DNA from: Flavobacteriales bacterium
GTDB lineage: Bacteria; Bacteroidota; Bacteroidia; Flavobacteriales_C; GCA-002722245
Direction of reading: 5' to 3'
DNA length: 64,000 bases
Assembly (NCBI GenBank): GCA_023251095.1
Contig: JAHEZL010000024.1
Location: 1 to 64,000, forward strand
Below the pieces are notes generated by a model. It did not search any database, was not told the origin of the DNA, and worked only from the letters and a program-made list of their open reading frames with translations. The position numbers were made by a program, and so were the translations under genes. Position 1 is the first letter of the stretch. The number at the start of each line of letters is the position of its first letter. Shown in pieces: positions 20,001-27,574 of this stretch.

Positions 20001-23000
20001 GGAATTTGAATACTGCTTCCGGCATTGTATACCAAAGGAGAAATTTTTCCGGTGAACAACGGAGAAATAGTAATATCTTCTCCATTATCACCTCCAGTTA
20101 TCTCGGGAGAAGTGGACAATACACGAACACGATATTGTGTTCCAGGATTCACAAAATCAGGAAGAGTAACGGTTACTTTTCCAGAATTGTATCCGGTAAA
20201 AGTTGCTAAAACTATAGGCTGAACAAAAGTTCCATTCTCATCCGACAGCTGAATTACAAATTGATTATCGCTATTAAATCCTCCTTTTGCCGAATAGTAA
20301 ATATCCATAGGATCACTTACCGTATACTGCAATGGAGAAATACTGTACGTGAAAATTTCCTGCGGCGCAATAGTTATTTCATTAGTAATTGACATACCAA
20401 CCACAGCAGGACTTGCTCCCACTACTCTCACCTTATAATGCACTCCGTTTGCTATAGACACTGGAAGGGTTCCCGCTATACTTCCCGAAGAAGTAGCCTT
20501 GGCAGTACCAATCACTGTTGGATTTGCAAAAGAACCATTTTCATCAGAAAGCTGTAATGAAAAAACATTGCCTGTATTGAATTTCAATAAAGTTTCGTAA
20601 GCAATATAAATCTGATCGCCTTTGTTATACTGTGTTTGCAAAGGATTCATTGTAAACAGACTTCCTATACTGATATTTTCACCATTGTCACTTCCTATTG
20701 TAGCTGGCGTGCTTGCTGTAACACGAACCCTATATTGGGTGGACCACGTTACCCCATTTGGAATTGTTACAGGATAAGTAGCAGAAGCTGTTCCCGCAAA
20801 AGAACCCAATACAACAGGAGAAAGAAAAGATCCCTGAGCATCCGACAATTCTACTTTAAACACATTATTACTTTGCACATTGCCATGCAAAACAAAAGGA
20901 ACATTTAAGGTGGATCCTTCCAGATAAGTTAAAGGATTAATTTTTTTGGTTTCAATTTCAGGAGCTTTGATGGTAATGTATTCTCCATTGTCAAAACCTT
21001 CGTAAGCCGGAGCCGATGAAATCACACGTACTCTGTATGAATTTCCTGGTGTAACATTAAAAGGAATTGTCACTACAATATTTCCCGTGAGCATATTTCC
21101 CGCTAAAGCGCCTAAGTTTCGTGCCGCATCAAAACTTCCGTTTTCATCGGACAGCTGCGCAGTATATACATTACCAGCTCCTACACAACGCTTGGCGGTG
21201 AATGGAACATTCATCACATCGCCCAGATAATAATTGAGAGGGTTAACACTATTCGCTTGTAAAAATTTATAGGTTTCCGGATCGCTGTATATCTTGTAAT
21301 CGGCATAAGCGCCGGAAGTATTGTAAAACAAATGATACAATCCATCTTCTACTTTAAATGCGCGGACAATTGAACTGAGTGGAAAAGCATTTTCGTTGGT
21401 TTTATTTCCCTGCAAATCGGTTTCCACCATCCAGGTTCCAGTGGTGCTCATCGCTTTATCACCCGACAAAGGAGATTGAGAACCACCATACATCGTGAGC
21501 TTATTGTCGGTTTTAGTGACATGCGTAATCTTATCATCGCCACTTCCGCCAAAGCGGTAACTTTTGGTGACGACTAAAGACGCACTCATCTCGAAACACC
21601 AATAATCATAGCCACCTCTGCCCGCAACAGTAATATCATTGCCTATGCCTGATTTCACGTTGGCATACAAACGATAAGTTCCGTCGGACATCCTTATGAA
21701 ATCAACAAACTCGGTGAAATCAGTCTGATAATTTAATCCGCCAATGGTTCTGTCCCATTGCTGAGTTCCATCACGATTGATTCTTACCATCCAGATGTAC
21801 TTACCACCTCTGTTGATATCGTGCTGATTGGTGCGGTCACCTATGTTATAAATGCCGTTCAGATTATCAATAGTACCGAGCAAAAGCACTGTACCATCCG
21901 GCATCTCCATTATTTTTTTCAAATTATCATAGGCAAGACTACCATATATTTTATCCCACTGAAGTGTGCCATCAGCTGCAATTTTGACTACCCAGTAATC
22001 ATCCAGCCCCACACCCACGTATTTCACAACTACTTTTCCATTAGGCAGGTGAATTAAAGGTTCTCCTTTTTCCAGACAGATATTTAGTTCGCTGGACAAA
22101 TAAGTTTCCGAAGTACCACCGATGTAATATCCTCCGTCAGCTGCAGGAGTAATAGTAGTGAGGACATCATTCCAAAATCCGCGATATGATTTTTCCCATT
22201 GCTTTGTTCCATTGCCGCTTACTTTAAGCACCCAGTAGTCGGCATCAGCTTTAGCCTTGTCATGCTGGAGATACCAATCGCCACAGGAAGGTGTACAGAA
22301 ACAAGCTCCATTTGATTGCGAGTGATCTCCCGAAGGATCGGAATGTGTAGTACCTGCAATTAAAAATCCTCCATCCGGTGTTTGAATGATTTTACTTCCA
22401 ATGTCATCGCGGTTTCCTCCATAGGTTTTTTCCCATTCAATACCTCCGCAATCGTTCAGCTTCACCAAACAAAAGTCGTAATTTTTTGACCCTATCATCA
22501 TATAACTCCCATCAGTGAGTTTCAATACATCACGTACCTGGAAATCTCCTGAAGCTGTAATTGATTTTGTGTTGATGGTTTCAAATTCACGGATGCCTTT
22601 GGCTTTATTGCTAAGGCCTAAGTTTTTTGTTCCGTTGAAAGCCTGAATCCTGTAAAAATATTCCACACCGAAATTAGAGCTCGCATCGAGATAATAAACA
22701 CTGTTGGCAGGTATTGTAGCCACCACCGAATAAGTACCATTAAGTGTTGACGAGCGCAATACATTATAAGATGTTTCATTTTCAGCATTGTCGACCCACG
22801 TGAGCCACAACTTTGAAACCGTAGTATTGACAATCAATCCGCTAGGTGCCGTAGCACTTACCTCTACCGTTTGTTTACCCGTACCGGTACAACCCCTATG
22901 ATCGGTGACAACTAAATTATATGCATAAGTTCCCGGAACCTGAGTTCCGCTGAACGTAGCATTTCCTTTGTTAATAGCACTCAGTATAGTAGATGGATTC

Positions 23001-26000
23001 CATGTATAGGTAGGGAAAACTCCGGTTCCACCCTGAGCAGCAGCACTAATATTTATAGCCTCATCTTTACTTACTTCAGCAGTGGATTCGGTAACACTAA
23101 TTGGATTTACGTTGATCATCACATTATTAGATCCAACACAACCTGAAGTCAGATCCTTAACTACAAAAGTGAATCCGTAATTACCTGGGTTTATAATATT
23201 TACCGTTGGGTTTGAAATTTTAGTATTACTTAAATAACTAACAGCAGAAGATGGAGATGCAGCCCATGAATATTGTTTTCCATTTGCAGGAGCCATTCCG
23301 ATTTGTATCGGTGTGCCCGGACAAATATTGAAATTTCCTCCCTGAGCATAAGCACTATGAAAAGTATAAGTTACTTCACGCTCATCCATTACAGTGATTT
23401 TCACCCCATCATAATGAACAGCCTGAATACTGAAGGTCTCTGTATAAGGGAAAACTGTAGAGGAATTAAAATAATCAAGTGTCGTTTTATTCATCTCCCA
23501 CGAACCACTTTTACTTCCCACAATGCGGAAATTAATCACACATTTTGTTTCTTTTAATGACACGGTAAATTCCGGCTTTGTTCCGTTCCAACAAGTAGTA
23601 GAAAGAGAAAACTTATCCACTTTTCCCGAACAACCAATCGGACCTTTACCCGCTACTACTTTAACCTTTGTAACATTATTCATGATAGAAGTACCTGAAT
23701 TTGGCGCTGTAAATTCAATAAGATAAGTTCCTTCCTGTTTAAAATTCACCTTCTGTACTCCGCAAGTATTACTTTGCATTTCGGGATTGCATTCACCCAA
23801 ATCAAAATCCCAATAACAGGTACTAGCATCCATATGTGGCTTAAATTTCATATCGATGGTAGCGATGGTATTCATACCCACTTCAATAAAAGGATCAGGT
23901 TCAGGATCACATACATTTTGCCCCCAATACCAACTCATCCAGCATTCCCCTTCCTTCCACGGAATGCCATTTATCACAAAAGAAGAAATCGGCTGTTTTT
24001 CAATGATGGTAATGGTTTGTGATGCACTTTTACAGCCGGAACTAGTGCAAATTTCAAGGGTAACAGTATAAGTCCCGCTGGCATAATAAGTATGTCTTGG
24101 CGAAACATCGACAGAAGAGAATCCATCACCAAAACTCCAGTTATAGGATGCGTCAAAATGATCCACGCCCATGGTTAAATCGGTAAAAGTTACCGACTCG
24201 TTTACTTCGGAAGGATTGTTTTCAATAGAGAAATTAACCTGGGTGCTGGTGGACATGGAACGGCGTACTATCACCTCCGATAATTTTACCTTTCGACTAA
24301 TAAAATAATTTTTATCGATGATGGTCAATGTAATGTCCTTCGGACCATCTGTCGACCATGACACCGTTGGATTTTTTTTATGAAACTCATCCTTTCCGCA
24401 TACTACTCCTTCTCCAAAATCCCATCTGTAAGCCAATACATCGCTGGCCAATATTCCTCCTAAAATCGGACTGAAAGTCACAAATTCATAAGTCCCCGGA
24501 TATTGCACATGCGCAAAAAGATCCACTGTTGTAGTATAGGAAGGTTCTCCTACATAAATCTTCTTATACGCCCTATTCACTGGCTCATTCAAAAAGCCCG
24601 AATTATCATAAATCGGCCCATTAAACAAGAGACATACAACATCCTGCTTCCCTTTGCTTCCAAAAGAAACAGGATCAGAGTCCGTATAAGGATCGCTTAC
24701 AGGATACTTTTCCATTGAAGGATTAAGAATACCTATATAACGGTATAGATAATTGTAATTTGTACCACTAAAGTTTTTATTCAGACTGAAGTTGATCTCT
24801 TCGTTAACAAAAACAATTTCCTTATCTGAAGCCAATTCAAAAACAGCTGTTTCACTACCGGGATTTGATGCCAGTTTGCATGGTATACAAGAACCTCCGC
24901 AATCCACCGACTCCTCATCTGCATCCTTAACGCCATTTGAACAATGGGATGAGTACTCTTTGTAAGGACAGTATTCGCCCAGCTTATAATTATTTTGCAC
25001 GAGGTCGGCATTGGTCCAGTCGGGAGCTAAAAAAGGAAGGTAATTGCCATTTTTAAAATTTTCACTAAACCGTCCGTAACGATCAGGATAATCCGGACCG
25101 CTCCATACTCTTGAACTATTCTCTCCTATGGTACATCCCGACAATCCACTATTGAGATTACCTACATAATTTCCTTCTCCATTAAAGAGTGCCGAACCTG
25201 ACGATCCTGGAGCAGTAACACCATCACCATTCCACTGTATGTAATACCAATATTTGTTTTCTTTGGCAACACTTAACAGATTGAACTGACTTATTTTTGG
25301 CAGGCCTGAAGCTTCAAAGGAGCTAAAATCCATAGTCATTGTTGCCTTGTAGGTAGTGGATATTCTTTTTAAGGTTGAAGCAGGATGATGCACTCCTACT
25401 TTCAAATCTCCATCGGGCAACGAAGGTTTATCCGAAGCATCCCATCCAGCATAGCACACCTTGTAACTCATGGGAGGCTTATCATGTAATCTTAACAAAA
25501 GATAATCTCCGTTTACCCCATTAGGGGTTTGATCAAAAATTAAACGATCAGCACCACTAATGTAATGTACTGCATTAGGATCAATAGTATTTTCATAACA
25601 AGTTGATGATTCATAATCCACTAAAAACACACTGGTAGACAGCGATGCAATCGCATCTTTTACACAATGCTCGGAAGACGCAAAATACGGTGTTCCATCC
25701 CTTAATGAATTATTTAAAAATGTTCCTGAGCAATGTTTCGAATATTGACCCGATGATAAAAAAAGCCACAGCGCTGAAGACCTCACCATTTTATCGTAAT
25801 TTTCCATGCTCTGATTACAGATGGCATTGTCGGTACACGCATCGATTTCTGAAGCAGTGTTACTATATGCGATTTTATACACTCCAACAAAATCCGCTAC
25901 TACAGTGGACACAACAACATCAGCCTTTTCAGTAATACCAGCTGGCTCAAGGTATTCAATGGTCACCGTATTTCCAGTTACCGGTTTTATCGCATAGGCT

Positions 26001-26473
26001 CCACCGCTTTCATTGGCTTCACTACTCAGCGGACCAACACTCATCGTTTTGTTATCGTTATATAAATAAATCTCTCCTCGTTCAGGAACATGGAAAGAAG
26101 AAAAATGAAGCTGCAGTCCATACGCATAGGACACATGAAAAGAATAACGATACACCTTATCGCCATTGGACAACACATTAACATGTCCATCCTTCAAAAG
26201 ATTCACTTCTACCTGATTGTTGTAGCCCCATATGCCTCCGCTTCTGCAATCGGTGTGTTCACTGGTTTCAATAACCTTTTTCAGGGAATCAATATCCAGC
26301 TCGGGCAATTTGTACAAAGGGACAGCACTTGTATTTTGCAACTCTATATTGAAAAAAGAAGGAGGATTTTTTTTATCAGTTTGAGAAAAAGACATTAGTC
26401 CTGAAAACATCAAAACAATAAATAATAAAAATCCCATTGCGCGGTTTCCGCATTGATAAGTCAACTGGTTCAT
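14084..26473 (-). CDS. Giant T9SS protein: trypsin-like protease plus adhesin domains
   Basis: 4129 residues. Start ATG at 26473, 20 nt downstream of a TATATTTG -7 box; N-terminal hydrophobic segment at about 13-30 ending SFSQ. Domains in order: a prodomain-like region (about 35-215); a trypsin/lysyl-endopeptidase-like domain (about 228-480) with His in SSEHC (near 268), Asp in GDYLLLRL (near 322) and Ser in GSSGSALF (near 423); PKD domains (clearest about 744-824, YNWSFGDG); SprB-like segments; a fibronectin III domain (about 1205-1290); a DGGFLIAGT-type propeller (about 1300-1735); six tandem repeats (about 1742-2335); Ig-like regions; three LamG/concanavalin-like domains (about 3240-3430, 3535-3730, 3800-4000); and a type A sorting domain (IFPNPSDEKG ... 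QVPGVYLVHI) at the end. Cell-surface protease/adhesin is the likely role; substrate unknown. It lies between decayed module parts on the opposite strand. Confidence 0.9.
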   Translation of the reverse strand: MNQLTYQCGNRAMGFLLFIVLMFSGLMSFSQTDKKNPPSFFNIELQNTSAVPLYKLPELDIDSLKKVIETSEHTDCRSGGIWGYNNQVEVNLLKDGHVNVLSNGDKVYRYSFHVSYAYGLQLHFSSFHVPERGEIYLYNDNKTMSVGPLSSEANESGGAYAIKPVTGNTVTIEYLEPAGITEKADVVVSTVVADFVGVYKIAYSNTASEIDACTDNAICNQSMENYDKMVRSSALWLFLSSGQYSKHCSGTFLNNSLRDGTPYFASSEHCVKDAIASLSTSVFLVDYESSTCYENTIDPNAVHYISGADRLIFDQTPNGVNGDYLLLRLHDKPPMSYKVCYAGWDASDKPSLPDGDLKVGVHHPASTLKRISTTYKATMTMDFSSFEASGLPKISQFNLLSVAKENKYWYYIQWNGDGVTAPGSSGSALFNGEGNYVGNLNSGLSGCTIGENSSRVWSGPDYPDRYGRFSENFKNGNYLPFLAPDWTNADLVQNNYKLGEYCPYKEYSSHCSNGVKDADEESVDCGGSCIPCKLASNPGSETAVFELASDKEIVFVNEEINFSLNKNFSGTNYNYLYRYIGILNPSMEKYPVSDPYTDSDPVSFGSKGKQDVVCLLFNGPIYDNSGFLNEPVNRAYKKIYVGEPSYTTTVDLFAHVQYPGTYEFVTFSPILGGILASDVLAYRWDFGEGVVCGKDEFHKKNPTVSWSTDGPKDITLTIIDKNYFISRKVKLSEVIVRRSMSTSTQVNFSIENNPSEVNESVTFTDLTMGVDHFDASYNWSFGDGFSSVDVSPRHTYYASGTYTVTLEICTSSGCKSASQTITIIEKQPISSFVINGIPWKEGECWMSWYWGQNVCDPEPDPFIEVGMNTIATIDMKFKPHMDASTCYWDFDLGECNPEMQSNTCGVQKVNFKQEGTYLIEFTAPNSGTSIMNNVTKVKVVAGKGPIGCSGKVDKFSLSTTCWNGTKPEFTVSLKETKCVINFRIVGSKSGSWEMNKTTLDYFNSSTVFPYTETFSIQAVHYDGVKITVMDEREVTYTFHSAYAQGGNFNICPGTPIQIGMAPANGKQYSWAASPSSAVSYLSNTKISNPTVNIINPGNYGFTFVVKDLTSGCVGSNNVMINVNPISVTESTAEVSKDEAINISAAAQGGTGVFPTYTWNPSTILSAINKGNATFSGTQVPGTYAYNLVVTDHRGCTGTGKQTVEVSATAPSGLIVNTTVSKLWLTWVDNAENETSYNVLRSSTLNGTYSVVATIPANSVYYLDASSNFGVEYFYRIQAFNGTKNLGLSNKAKGIREFETINTKSITASGDFQVRDVLKLTDGSYMMIGSKNYDFCLVKLNDCGGIEWEKTYGGNRDDIGSKIIQTPDGGFLIAGTTHSDPSGDHSQSNGACFCTPSCGDWYLQHDKAKADADYWVLKVSGNGTKQWEKSYRGFWNDVLTTITPAADGGYYIGGTSETYLSSELNICLEKGEPLIHLPNGKVVVKYVGVGLDDYWVVKIAADGTLQWDKIYGSLAYDNLKKIMEMPDGTVLLLGTIDNLNGIYNIGDRTNQHDINRGGKYIWMVRINRDGTQQWDRTIGGLNYQTDFTEFVDFIRMSDGTYRLYANVKSGIGNDITVAGRGGYDYWCFEMSASLVVTKSYRFGGSGDDKITHVTKTDNKLTMYGGSQSPLSGDKAMSTTGTWMVETDLQGNKTNENAFPLSSIVRAFKVEDGLYHLFYNTSGAYADYKIYSDPETYKFLQANSVNPLNYYLGDVMNVPFTAKRCVGAGNVYTAQLSDENGSFDAARNLGALAGNMLTGNIVVTIPFNVTPGNSYRVRVISSAPAYEGFDNGEYITIKAPEIETKKINPLTYLEGSTLNVPFVLHGNVQSNNVFKVELSDAQGSFLSPVVLGSFAGTASATYPVTIPNGVTWSTQYRVRVTASTPATIGSDNGENISIGSLFTMNPLQTQYNKGDQIYIAYETLLKFNTGNVFSLQLSDENGSFANPTVIGTAKATSSGSIAGTLPVSIANGVHYKVRVVGASPAVVGMSITNEITIAPQEIFTYSISPLQYTVSDPMDIYYSAKGGFNSDNQFVIQLSDENGTFVQPIVLATFTGYNSGKVTVTLPDFVNPGTQYRVRVLSTSPEITGGDNGEDITISPLFTGKISPLVYNAGSSIQIPYVTKFSFDSENVFTAELSDKNGSFSHPLVIGTLQNTGQGTILGVLPNVLTPGTGYRVRVKSSSPRFIANDNGENISVNPPTVILDTMANATLCRVNPLAFTYRVNGNFASDNAFVLQLSDDKGSFTHPKYLGHINSAISDTVFAIVLDSAIAGGKDYKIRLVSSNPLVISNEVPYEIQNAWITSDKAHVLCTGETLRLNTYLATGQTAVWYKGTEVFKTGGAYVDVADSGLYHVVVSDVSGCSVTSKPFGVMKFETPVVTVEATPSTMCEIINEEYTVLWTPVKGTTVNSAGNIITSTADQAKGTSLHYLDGDGTLFYVAKGGDDFILALSELPIVAGDGPPAELRYSFAFFLTRAEIWFNGMQSSIPSFNIKADDTLKISRNGNVIAFYKNSTKIHQLNGVTSRLWVNVFFGSKAKSCGDVKLIRKRMIAFTANVTNLTAPYSLRWYNNQGTIAGNVSSLSWPGSNTNPVFAEITTSHICGDKFTAKASLSLVREPARDYILEVQPDNQICDEGDAAPKWTNRVNVDTVGGVIKKSNSSNSWNAGAVSLASLSVNQYVQMPVQLNTYAIGLSYAGNNSNSYTGSNYTFVRNESGVLSIYEAGVLVKNIASNKSGDLLHVGLESGRVVYYINKVLVHNSSRKVTGPLYVDVAVYNNTFPLSIKVITRKSKSFVLTGLDNQPGRAKWYVNGILAKDFTGVNHIFNSVLAPQDEVKLAYISDNTCENKIFASAVKLERTLIVPEAKLFVDMANSSSVCNGPGITPITWTNVQNGTVGPNNELRSKGSTFTAIGYSAEAISTGGVEYTFNDQLGGTRMIGFCTSAYEKQETEIPLGFWIINQSFLIEEKGKLIRSLPLPVSGTVLRISVEKNNIRYFVNNVLVHTSAIAPFANMRVIAMASTSISNVKVYTSANLLGYYAVMKNQGSNPDVNWYVNSKLVQKSGSSYFYSGYLFPNDVVHYEVLNRDECAYKQYVASNSHTVKGVVDVALSFSSPVLCSGETVTASVPFAQGATYQWLKNTVNIAGANSNSIVISESGTYAVRVTNKGCTSTSASKNFTLVNFVNVSLPAETNVCVDNDKSVISLTADQRTYLNFDGVNSAISRSDYVDLKSNFTLEFWMNPTKPLVSSGQARYPYVVGAAEGATYWGTGHTGVGIACGTNGIQVHEKLSGPNNVRETNFTSNISGWHHVALVYLNGAPALYMDGVLKGQWAASTNIPHLSPNLGGNEWGRFQGGIDDMSIWSVGKTAAEIQADYTKKLNGNEPNLVSYWMMDEGNGFVLNDLSANKKQLPINATGVSWKGFLYTWNNNQNIIENYGSRIVLGRINQPSAFTVTVMPVGITNGCSTQRSTQVNLINQEILQVTEASSVCVGKTIELFAERFPYFNGNAGSIVNTSMKIPANNQVLSYSLWVKLDADVSGEATIFSAGSMFDGTASYVSGATKKLYLQSGYNTSSTYSDAVDFTPYFGKWTHLLFVFGDVQNPYRAIYINGTQVSRTNVNNRTGFDTYSLSIGGCFSQRSMKGSIRDFRLYTAELNSLFIQNLAMGYSIGDQHLYLRFPLTEGKGNFAYDKSFNKYVAEFYDAVEWKNDDSRFSNITWTPDNISGHQFTKRVMSNSTVSVSGISQNGCSSLPAVVSLNLKNDCPTYNAANFQRKDNAITSGFINAYEFNEGDFTIEAKVKFNTGDRGGAVISGRASGGYLLVLYTGLGGQGGMVLQMNTSVGNGWYNLTANSFPAIDDGLCHHIAVVRNKGYITFILDGKTTGVKAVPVGWGLFKKSNNYLYTGYDNSDKAFIGEIFETRLWNVARTFDQINANEDVKLSATETNLVADWSIEEYDGQLIHDRSKNNNTAYLGFSPAEEGNDPELLDEFCTMTYEISLAGMLAPSSQLEVDAVDSNNLAVLIFPNPSDEKGTNITVYSSEESSFVRVINITGMVLEERVLANNQRNLILVNQVPGVYLVHIQSGKNSVVKRVVLL
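19470..21250 (-). repeat. Six tandem ~100-residue repeats inside the giant protein
   Basis: Protein-level repeats (residues about 1742-2335). Each unit starts (V/I)(N/S)PLxY, then a small hydrophobic strand, FxxxNxFxxQLSDENGSF, a Gly/Thr-rich strand, PGTxYRVRVxSSxP and (D)NGExI(T/S)I. The sixth unit is the most diverged and lacks the DNGE motif. The units differ enough in DNA sequence to be old duplications. The pattern suggests an all-beta extracellular domain that extends the protein like a stalk. Confidence 0.9.
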
Positions 26474-26492
26474 GTAGTAAAAATTAGGGCGG

Positions 26493-26500
26493 CAAATATA
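26493..26500 (-). promoter_or_regulatory. -7 box of the giant gene
   Basis: Read on the minus strand this is TATATTTG, an exact TAnnTTTG, 20 nt upstream of the ATG. No convincing TTTG -33 box lies at the expected distance (TCTT is found instead). Confidence 0.5.
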
Positions 26501-26564
26501 CTATTCGCGAAAGTTTTAAAAGAGACATTATCGCAAATACTTTGTCTCCTGATGAAAATCGAGT

Positions 26565-26606
26565 AAAAATGGGTATGTCATATTTCTCCATCCGACAGGT
26601 TTCTTG
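26565..26606 (+). promoter_or_regulatory. Decayed module promoter, copy 2
   Basis: AAAAATGGGTATGTC at 26565-26579 matches the 15-mer of the other two module promoters except at the last bases, where TTTG is lost. The following sequence still aligns loosely with 28422-28450 but has no TAnnTTTG. It probably no longer works as a promoter. It lies 39 nt before the stub at 26645. Confidence 0.65.
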
Positions 26607-26644
26607 CTTTTTTTCACTGCACATCAAAAAAGAATCGTCCTATC

Positions 26645-26776
26645 ATGGGTTCATACATGGAAACATCAGGGCGTCAAATTGTTTCCAACACAGAATTAAG
26701 TCAGGGAGTATATTTCTGCACCATTCATGACGCACAAAGCGCTCAAAACAAAACAGTTAAGTTTATTGTTGAATAA
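26645..26776 (+). pseudogene. C-terminal stub of a lost T9SS surface protein
   Basis: 43 codons in frame to a stop. The end, ELSQGVYFCTIHD ... KTVKFIVE, is nearly the same as the sorting-domain end of the protein at 28486-34899 (QLSQGVYLCTMYD ... ETIKFVVE). Signal peptide and body are absent; only about 40 nt separate the dead promoter from the stub. It is therefore an internal-deletion remnant, not a small gene. The rest of 26474-26902 holds the giant gene's promoter, the dead promoter, this stub and a terminator. Confidence 0.85.
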
Positions 26777-26798
26777 TTATTTCTGCCATTTTCTTTGA

Positions 26799-26832
26799 AC
26801 AAAACCCTCCACCCCGGAGGGTTTTGTTTTTT
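26799..26832 (+). terminator. Rho-independent terminator after the stub
   Basis: CAAAACCCTCC (26800-26810) pairs with GGAGGGTTTTG (26816-26826) around a short loop and runs into TTTTTTG. It is a near-copy of the terminator at 13454. Confidence 0.88.
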
Positions 26833-26902
26833 GTTTCCTGTTGGGTTTTCACAAATAATTGTATTTTTACGCAGCTTCACAACCTGATTATTACTACCCC
26901 CT

Positions 26903-27574
26903 ATGAACTTAGCTGTAACAAAAAATACAGACTTATCTTCTTTTATAACCGCCATTGATCAGGGGGTACTTTCTTCCATTTTTTCCCATTCCGTTTCCGC
27001 CATTATTATTTACGACTTACATAAAAAATGCAATCTGTATTTCAGTAAAAACAGCAGAGAAGTTTTGGGTGAAATAATTCATCATAAATTATTTGCTGAA
27101 AACGAATATTTATTGAATCTGGTGGCCAAACCCTATAACAAAAAAGTAGCGGATCTAATTAATTGGAAAGAGGCCAGCAACCATGAAAAAACACAACTTC
27201 GGTATTCCATCAATCTACCTATAAAATCAGGAGAAGAAACAAAAATTTTACTCACACGCTACTTGTATTTGCCCAACGAAAAAGATGTTGTATTGATTTT
27301 CATCACCAATTTAACCGATGAAACACCCTTCCATTCCATAATTTTTACGGTAGAAAAACAAAAAAACAGTGAGGAATATGAACTATTATTCAAAAACTCT
27401 GTTTCTACATCAATCGCCGACAACTCACTATCTCCGAGGGAAAAAGAAGTTTTGCAATTGATTCATTCCGGCTTAAACAGCAAGCAGATTGGAGAGCAAC
27501 TAGGCATTAGCATAAATACCGTTAGCACCATCCGCAAAAACATCAAAAAGAAAAACAAGAAAAGGGAAGAATGA
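26903..27574 (+). CDS. LuxR-HTH regulator with PAS-like N-terminus (pair 1, first gene)
   Basis: 223 residues. The N-terminal part (about 15-140) has the alternating pattern of a PAS-like sensor domain (SVSAIIIYDL, NLYFSKNSREVLGE). A LuxR/GerE-type helix-turn-helix sits at about 172-215: LSPREKEVLQLIHSGL, then KQIGEQLGISINTVSTIRKN. There is no receiver domain, no kinase domain and no membrane segment, so it is likely a cytoplasmic one-component regulator. The stop overlaps the next start by 4 nt (ATGA), so the two are translationally coupled. The same two-gene arrangement recurs at 35508-36999 and, decayed, at 13541-13884. Ligand unknown. Upstream, ATAATTGTATTTTTA (26856-26870) is kept in the decayed copy and may be its promoter. 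Confidence 0.85.
   Translation: MNLAVTKNTDLSSFITAIDQGVLSSIFSHSVSAIIIYDLHKKCNLYFSKNSREVLGEIIHHKLFAENEYLLNLVAKPYNKKVADLINWKEASNHEKTQLRYSINLPIKSGEETKILLTRYLYLPNEKDVVLIFITNLTDETPFHSIIFTVEKQKNSEEYELLFKNSVSTSIADNSLSPREKEVLQLIHSGLNSKQIGEQLGISINTVSTIRKNIKKKNKKREE

Noticed and set aside
19470-21250. CRISPR array or DNA tandem repeat
   Set aside because: The periodicity is about 300 bp and exists at protein level only; there are no short identical repeats with spacers, and no cas genes.
14084-26473. Insertion sequence or prophage carrying the giant gene
   Set aside because: No transposase, integrase, terminal inverted repeats or target duplication are visible at either edge.
26743-26955. Minus-strand 70-codon open frame across the stub and terminator
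   Set aside because: It runs through a terminator, into the start of a well-supported regulator gene on the other strand, and has no recognisable domain.
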